This document shows, in pieces, positions 60,773 through 64,000 of a stretch of 64,000 bases of DNA. The DNA is from a bacterium. Its GTDB lineage: Bacteria > Armatimonadota > Abditibacteriia > Abditibacteriales > Abditibacteriaceae. The DNA lies in the NCBI GenBank assembly GCA_004172935.1, contig SDZD01000017.1:38912-102911 (forward strand). The letters run 5' to 3'. The position numbers were made by a program, and so were the translations under genes. The first letter of the stretch is position 1; each line of letters begins with the position of its first letter. The notes under the pieces were generated by a model. It saw only the letters and a list, made by a program, of their open reading frames with translations, was not told the origin of the DNA and ran no database searches.

Positions 60773-61018
60773 CTATGGTTTTCCGGTGGATATTGGTGAC
60801 TCAGGCTCAAGTGTCGAAAGCCATTCGCGCAGTTCCTGAGCTGCTTTTCGCATCTCCCTTGCCTGTGCCTGCGCCTCTTGTGCATTTTGGAGCAACACCA
60901 ACCAGGCCTCACGCTGTTCCTGAGACTGGCACCAAAGGTGTTCCATCTTCTCTCTCGCTTCGTGGGCGCATTGCCTCAGCCTCGCGAATGCTAAATTTGT
61001 CTCTTCGTCAAAAAACAA
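60773..61018 (-). CDS. Small coiled-coil protein
   Basis: 81 residues, Gln/Glu/Ala-rich (QEQREAWLVLLQNAQEAQAQ). Single long helix. Leftward, same style as the protein at 60344, suggesting related accessory proteins. Not recognised. Confidence 0.5.
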   Translation of the reverse strand: MFFDEETNLAFARLRQCAHEAREKMEHLWCQSQEQREAWLVLLQNAQEAQAQAREMRKAAQELREWLSTLEPESPISTGKP

Positions 61019-61070
61019 AATGTATCTCTTTGCTAGGTATGAGCTAAAGAGAGAGCATTAGTTGCTCCAT

Positions 61071-61150
61071 TTTCTGGTGGGTATCGGTGGGTTTTAGTGG
61101 GTCGAACTGGGTGCATATTGGTGCGTTTCAGTGCGTTTTCTGGTGGACAA
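61071..61150. repeat. Ten-bp-phased GTGGGT/GTGCGT repeat array
   Basis: TGGGT recurs at exact 10-bp spacing (61078, 61088, 61098, 61108), continued by TTGGT at 61118 and GTGCGT at 61121 and 61131, then TGGTGG. All repeats face the same side of the helix. The region is non-coding as far as I can see. Such arrays can be iterons or centromere-like binding sites. Confidence 0.5.
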
Positions 61151-61278
61151 ACGAACCGCTTTAAGGCGGTTTACCCCTCGCTCGCTTCGGCGTCCCGATG
61201 GCATCCCGCCCCGCCTTCGTCTTTGGCCCAGTGGAAAGCCCACCGTGAAGCCGACAGCGCCGCGCCAGTCAACTCTAG

Positions 61279-61307
61279 AGACTTTAGGCAAGCCTTGCCT
61301 AAAGTCT
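61279..61307. repeat. Perfect inverted repeat IR1 (14-bp arms)
   Basis: 14-bp arms around a single base. First of a run of long perfect palindromes of unrelated sequence in the non-coding stretch 61019-61587, which otherwise shows only short unsupported reading frames. Confidence 0.7.
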
Positions 61308-61423
61308 GTTCCTCGTTTTTCTTCGAGAACGCGATTCTAGGGCAAATACCCCATGTTTTAGGAAACCGTTTCGCAAAACGCCGGGGTTTTTAGATGCGAG
61401 AGGTCGTCGCCGAAAGTTGGAAG

Positions 61424-61465
61424 GCGTTGTACCCCAAACTCGCCCGCGAGTTTGGGGTACAACGC
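61424..61465. repeat. Perfect inverted repeat IR2 (20-bp arms)
   Basis: 20-bp arms (61424-61443, 61446-61465) around CC. Much longer than a usual terminator stem and without T-run. Confidence 0.75.
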
Positions 61466-61478
61466 GAGTGTGAGAATC

Positions 61479-61530
61479 CCGATGGTCATTGGGCCAAACT
61501 TAAGCTTAAGTTTGGCCCAATGACCATCGG
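61479..61530. repeat. Perfect 52-bp palindrome IR3
   Basis: 26-bp arms with no spacer, centred on AAGCTT at 61504/61505. Every base pairs. Perfect palindromes of this length are usually unstable in bacteria, so its presence is notable. Confidence 0.8.
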
Positions 61531-61542
61531 TAAAGCAAACAA

Positions 61543-61573
61543 AAAAGCCAGAGTGATTATCACTCTGGCTTTT
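61543..61573 (-). terminator. Terminator of the XRE-ART operon
   Basis: 14-bp perfect arms (61543-61556, 61560-61573) with a 3-base loop; on the minus strand it is followed by T6. It lies 15 bp after the stop of the 59-residue gene. Confidence 0.85.
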
Positions 61574-61587
61574 GGAAGTTGTTACTT

Positions 61588-61767
61588 TTAGCGGCTAGCT
61601 AGATACTCAGCGCGCGCCCTCTCCTTGTCGGCTCTAACTTGAGACATAGAGCGTTTTGGAGAGTTGGGGCTGCCGACACCACCAAAAGCGTTGACTGGCA
61701 GACTAGCCCATTCTTGGGCGCGGTCGTTCAGCGGGGGCATTGATTGATGTTTCAATTCGGCTTTCAT
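61588..61767 (-). CDS. 59-residue protein, third gene of the XRE-ART operon
   Basis: It starts at an ATG overlapping the stop codon of the ADP-ribosyltransferase-like gene (ATGA), so translation is coupled. Sequence: KAELKHQSMPPLNDRAQEWA start, NAFGGVGSPNSPKRSM middle and a basic/acidic tail (RADKERARAEYLASR). Not recognised. In this position it may be an antidote or a partner of the transferase; this is not shown by any motif. Confidence 0.65.
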   Translation of the reverse strand: MKAELKHQSMPPLNDRAQEWASLPVNAFGGVGSPNSPKRSMSQVRADKERARAEYLASR

Positions 61768-62600
61768 GTCTTATAATTCTCCACTAATTTATACCACTGT
61801 GGCAAGGGAAGGTTCCTGTAGATTTGTGCCTCTCCTGAGTTCTCCCAAGCCATCCAAAAACATTCGTCTTGGTCGGCACCCATACCTACGACCTCGCTTT
61901 GCCCGATCACTCCAATCCCTGTCAACGGAGTTGCCAAAAAACGCGAGGTCGGAATGTAGGCCAGATTCATGGCACCTGACATTGGACCACTAAATGCCAC
62001 CGCTTGTTCAAAATCAAAAGTAAAAGCAGCCAAGGGATTGCTCAGCATTTTATTCGCGTAGAAATTCTTATTTGGAGGTATACGCAAGTAGTATCCCGGT
62101 GTGTTGCCTTTGATGCCGCGCCACAAAACGGCTCCCTCTATCCCCTTACTCTTCAATTCCTGCTGAGTCCAATGGTACATGGATCGCAGAAAGTCTCGCA
62201 TACGCTCACCTGAACTTGCATAGAGTCTGCGCACACGCTCCCAGTTCAACTCATTACGAAGGAATGGTGTTGGCGCATCAAACTCATAATGGGCCGCTAA
62301 TTGAAGCGCTAGTAATGTGGCATTGGTAGCCGCAACACCAGTGCGTGTATTATTCCATGTGTAAATCCACTCGGCGAACTTTTCCCCCGTCCTCGGACCT
62401 GCCCCGATGCGATCAGCCAATATAGAGCCGAGTTCACTGGGGGAAGGGGGGCGCCTTTCAAACATTTCGTACCAATCAACAAGAGCCTCTCCGCCAACGT
62501 CGGCGACAAGCTCGTCAATGGTCGGCAACCTGATTGGGTCGAAAGAGTATTTTGGGATAGCTACTGAGGCAACTGAAGGAGGGTTTTCTTTGCTGGGCAT
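61764..62600 (-). CDS. ADP-ribosyltransferase-like protein
   Basis: 278 residues from the ATG at 62600 (a TTG at 62636 would overlap the regulator gene). The C-terminal 120 residues have the R-S-E layout of mono-ADP-ribosyltransferases: R161 in VLWRGIKGN, the second motif in NPLAAFTFDFEQAVAF (192-202), and Glu 236 in IGQSEVVGMG. The first 150 residues are helical (TIDELVADVGGEALVDWY). If active it would move ADP-ribose from NAD+ to a target. Its place between a small XRE gene and a tiny third gene, closed by a terminator, looks like a toxin-type or defence operon. Confidence 0.66.
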   Translation of the reverse strand: MPSKENPPSVASVAIPKYSFDPIRLPTIDELVADVGGEALVDWYEMFERRPPSPSELGSILADRIGAGPRTGEKFAEWIYTWNNTRTGVAATNATLLALQLAAHYEFDAPTPFLRNELNWERVRRLYASSGERMRDFLRSMYHWTQQELKSKGIEGAVLWRGIKGNTPGYYLRIPPNKNFYANKMLSNPLAAFTFDFEQAVAFSGPMSGAMNLAYIPTSRFLATPLTGIGVIGQSEVVGMGADQDECFWMAWENSGEAQIYRNLPLPQWYKLVENYKT

Positions 62601-62616
62601 ATTTGCTGACAGTGCC

Positions 62617-62853
62617 TTAATCGGCCCGATATTCAACCAAATCGGCCAACGACTTCAAGCCGAAGTATCGACAAAGCGCGTCCAGCGTCTCGATTCTGAC
62701 GCCCTGAACCGAGCCTTTCGCCAGTTTTTGAACCGTTCCCATCGAGAGATTTGTTTGGTCTGCGATTTCGCGCAGGGTTATAGTCCTTTGCTCCCTTGCC
62801 GACTTCTGAAATCGCAGGGATTGGAATTTCGACTCAATCATACCTTGTTGCAT
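62617..62853 (-). CDS. XRE-family helix-turn-helix regulator
   Basis: 78 residues with a GAAGG ribosome-binding site. TLREIADQTNLSMGTVQKLA is a clear helix-turn-helix, followed by RIETLDALCRYFGLKSLADL. First gene of the XRE-ART-59aa operon; small XRE proteins are common antitoxin/repressors in such operons. Confidence 0.85.
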   Translation of the reverse strand: MQQGMIESKFQSLRFQKSAREQRTITLREIADQTNLSMGTVQKLAKGSVQGVRIETLDALCRYFGLKSLADLVEYRAD

Positions 62854-62977
62854 AATTTTACCTTCTTTGTAGAGTCTAGTTTAATTCCCCGACACCAAAA
62901 TAGCAAGAAGTGGCATTATAATGTCTGTTTGTGATAGACTAAGAGTAATCCGATTGGTCAACCAGTCGGAGAAAAAC

Positions 62978-63028
62978 AAATAGCCCGCAAGCGCGAAATC
63001 TTGGCAGAAGAACGCTTGCGGGCTATTT
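62978..63028. terminator. 16-bp perfect hairpin before the 63042 gene
   Basis: Arms AAATAGCCCGCAAGCG and CGCTTGCGGGCTATTT around 19 bases, with A/T ends. It separates the leftward XRE operon promoter from the rightward genes. Confidence 0.75.
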
Positions 63029-63041
63029 GAGGAAAATCCTA

Positions 63042-63353
63042 ATGAAAAGCATACAGCAAAATGGGGCTGGAATCAACGCCCCTTTCATGCCGCGCATCTC
63101 CAATGCGCCCCGTCGCACTCTGTCTCCCGCACAAAAAGCGGTGGCACCATTGGCCCCTATCTTCGCCGCTTGCAAAAAGCGCGGGCTGGTCTGCAATGAA
63201 GCTAACCGAGTGGCCCGCCTTCGCGCGGTGAATCGGTACTTCAACAATCTGGATGGCTTCGACTGGATTGAGTCGTTCAAAGATATGGTGCGCGATCAGG
63301 CCGCAATTCTCGTAGTCGCTGACGCTATCGAAGTGGGGTTGCTCACATGGTAA
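63042..63353 (+). CDS. Hypothetical protein
   Basis: 103 residues from the ATG at 63042, with GAGGAAAA before it. Basic start (NAPRRTLSPAQKAVAPLAPI) and helical end (ESFKDMVRDQAAILVVADAI). Not recognised. Overlaps the next gene by 7 bp. Confidence 0.58.
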   Translation: MKSIQQNGAGINAPFMPRISNAPRRTLSPAQKAVAPLAPIFAACKKRGLVCNEANRVARLRAVNRYFNNLDGFDWIESFKDMVRDQAAILVVADAIEVGLLTW

Positions 63354-63736
63354 GAACCCGAACTCAGGCGCACACCCAAATCGCCCATAAGCCAAGGCCC
63401 GCCATGTTCCCCGGTAACAGGTGCTATGCCACAGGCGTATTTCTGCCGAGGACAGACATACCGGGAGCAACTTGGGCATGGAAGACCGTATTTCACGAAT
63501 GGCTTGCCGAGCAGTTCTATGCCAACCGTAGCAACGGCGCCGATTTGTTCCCAGAAGAGGGGACGCGGCAGTATCAACTTCAATACCTGCTCGACTTGAT
63601 ACATATCAAACGCCCCATCGACTTGAGCGATTCGGCCACTCATACGCTCTGGCTTGAGTACCTGACAGAAAACCCTGGCCGTCTCGACTGGTGGCGCCGC
63701 TTCTTAATGCTGAACGGCCCCTGCGACACCCTCTAA
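63347..63736 (+). CDS. Hypothetical protein
   Basis: 129 residues. VFHEWLAEQFYANRSNGADL and YLTENPGRLDWWRRFLMLNG; helical. Not recognised. Co-transcribed with the preceding gene. Confidence 0.58.
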   Translation: MVRTRTQAHTQIAHKPRPAMFPGNRCYATGVFLPRTDIPGATWAWKTVFHEWLAEQFYANRSNGADLFPEEGTRQYQLQYLLDLIHIKRPIDLSDSATHTLWLEYLTENPGRLDWWRRFLMLNGPCDTL

Positions 63737-63750
63737 TCCCATAACCAACA

Positions 63751-63775
63751 AAGGCGCCAATTAAATTGGCGCCTT
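63751..63775. terminator. 11-bp perfect hairpin
   Basis: Arms AAGGCGCCAAT and ATTGGCGCCTT with a 3-base loop, between the 63347 gene and the ParB-like gene. Confidence 0.75.
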
Positions 63776-63788
63776 GAGGCTCCATAAC

Positions 63789-64000
63789 ATGAAACAGAAT
63801 ATTCAAACACTGTCCATCGCCGCCATTCGCCGCGATTCGGGCGCCCAATTCCGCTCTAACGGTCTGAACGAAACACAAGTCGCCAACCTCGCAGATGCAT
63901 TAGAGCGCGGCGACAAACTGCCGCCAATCATCGTCTTTTTCGACGGCGCCTTGTGTTGGATGGGGGGTGGCGATCACCGCATTGAGGCCCACATTCAAAA
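63789..64000 (+). CDS. ParB-like protein, partial (runs off the right edge)
   Basis: The first 70 residues are visible. TQVANLADALERGDKLPPII, then a VFFDGALCWMGGGDHRIEAH segment, matches the start of the ParB/sulfiredoxin-like domain (Q-R---, LA--I--G, DG-HR-A). Fourth ParB-like protein of the element. Confidence 0.72.
   Translation, partial: MKQNIQTLSIAAIRRDSGAQFRSNGLNETQVANLADALERGDKLPPIIVFFDGALCWMGGGDHRIEAHIQ

Larger units (their letters stand above)
21440..64000. mobile_element. Integrated tailed-phage-like element (left part)
   Basis: It starts with a large serine recombinase at a disrupted host gene and has a leftward lysogeny block, divergent control region, rightward early, replication and recombination genes, lysis genes, terminase, portal, scaffold, capsid and early tail genes. 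Gene packing changes sharply at 21.4 kb, with stop/start overlaps throughout. The right end is beyond the window; no tape measure, tail fibre or attR was found, so the element is larger than 42.5 kb. Confidence 0.9.

Noticed and set aside
61094..61393. Arg-rich open frames on both strands in the phased-repeat region
   Set aside because: No ribosome-binding sites, low-complexity basic composition, and overlap with inverted repeats; treated as non-coding.
61279..61573. Possible CRISPR array
   Set aside because: The inverted repeats differ in sequence, are not regularly spaced direct repeats, and no cas gene is present.
61394..61591. 65-codon plus-strand open frame
   Set aside because: It is made almost wholly of the two long palindromes and the terminator, so the open frame is a by-product.

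Overview
The window has two parts. Positions 1 to about 21,440 are bacterial chromosome. Positions about 21,440 to 64,000 are the left part of an integrated tailed-phage-like element that runs off the right edge. The host looks like a member of the Armatimonadota (Abditibacterium/Capsulimonas type). The best clue is the prepilin-like protein at 8513, which has the N-terminal cleavage motif, a [14 protein letters not shown] segment and an H-X9-DG motif, all typical of that phylum and of planctomycetes. This assignment is an inference; no rRNA or tRNA gene was seen.

Chromosomal part: a partial secreted beta-helix protein; a SolA/sarcosine-oxidase-like flavoenzyme; an MFS exporter facing a DeoR-type regulator, followed by a HAD phosphatase; a carbohydrate block with a secreted six-hairpin glycosidase, a LacI-type regulator, the H-X9-DG prepilin-like protein behind a promoter carrying a perfect LacI-type palindrome, and a secreted GH2 beta-galactosidase with a discoidin-like end; a WrbA quinone reductase; a BlaI-type repressor followed by two tandem M56 (BlaR1-like) membrane peptidases whose C-termini carry repeated POTRA-like modules; and two alpha/beta hydrolases. 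The second hydrolase has lost its N-terminus at the junction with the integrated element.

Integrated element, leftward genes (21.4-26.9 kb): a large serine recombinase, a ParB-like protein, small proteins and a repressor that joins a ribbon-helix-helix DNA-binding part to a LexA-type S24 peptidase. A 137-bp divergent control region follows. Rightward early genes (27-42 kb) overlap by 1-4 bases almost throughout: SWIM-like zinc protein, UvrD-like helicase, RAD52-type annealing protein, stand-alone DnaB-N-like protein, a C5 cytosine methyltransferase with a second, apparently conserved reading frame printed over it, a ParB-like fusion, an SF2 helicase, a winged-helix protein, DUF488-ASCH, DUF1643 and DUF1653 proteins, and RusA. 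Then come lysis genes (42.6-44.4 kb), a stand-alone receiver domain, a third ParB-like protein, terminase, portal, scaffold, decoration and capsid proteins, and early tail genes (45.5-56.1 kb). No tape-measure gene is seen.

Accessory region (56.1-63.8 kb): zinc-ribbon membrane protein, DUF6602-like nuclease candidate, phosphothreonine-lyase-like (Pdp) protein, small coiled-coil proteins, a 10-bp-phased repeat, a cluster of long perfect palindromes, and a compact operon of XRE regulator, ADP-ribosyltransferase-like protein and a 59-residue protein. That operon and the overprinted methyltransferase gene are the most promising candidates for something new. The window ends inside a fourth ParB-like gene.
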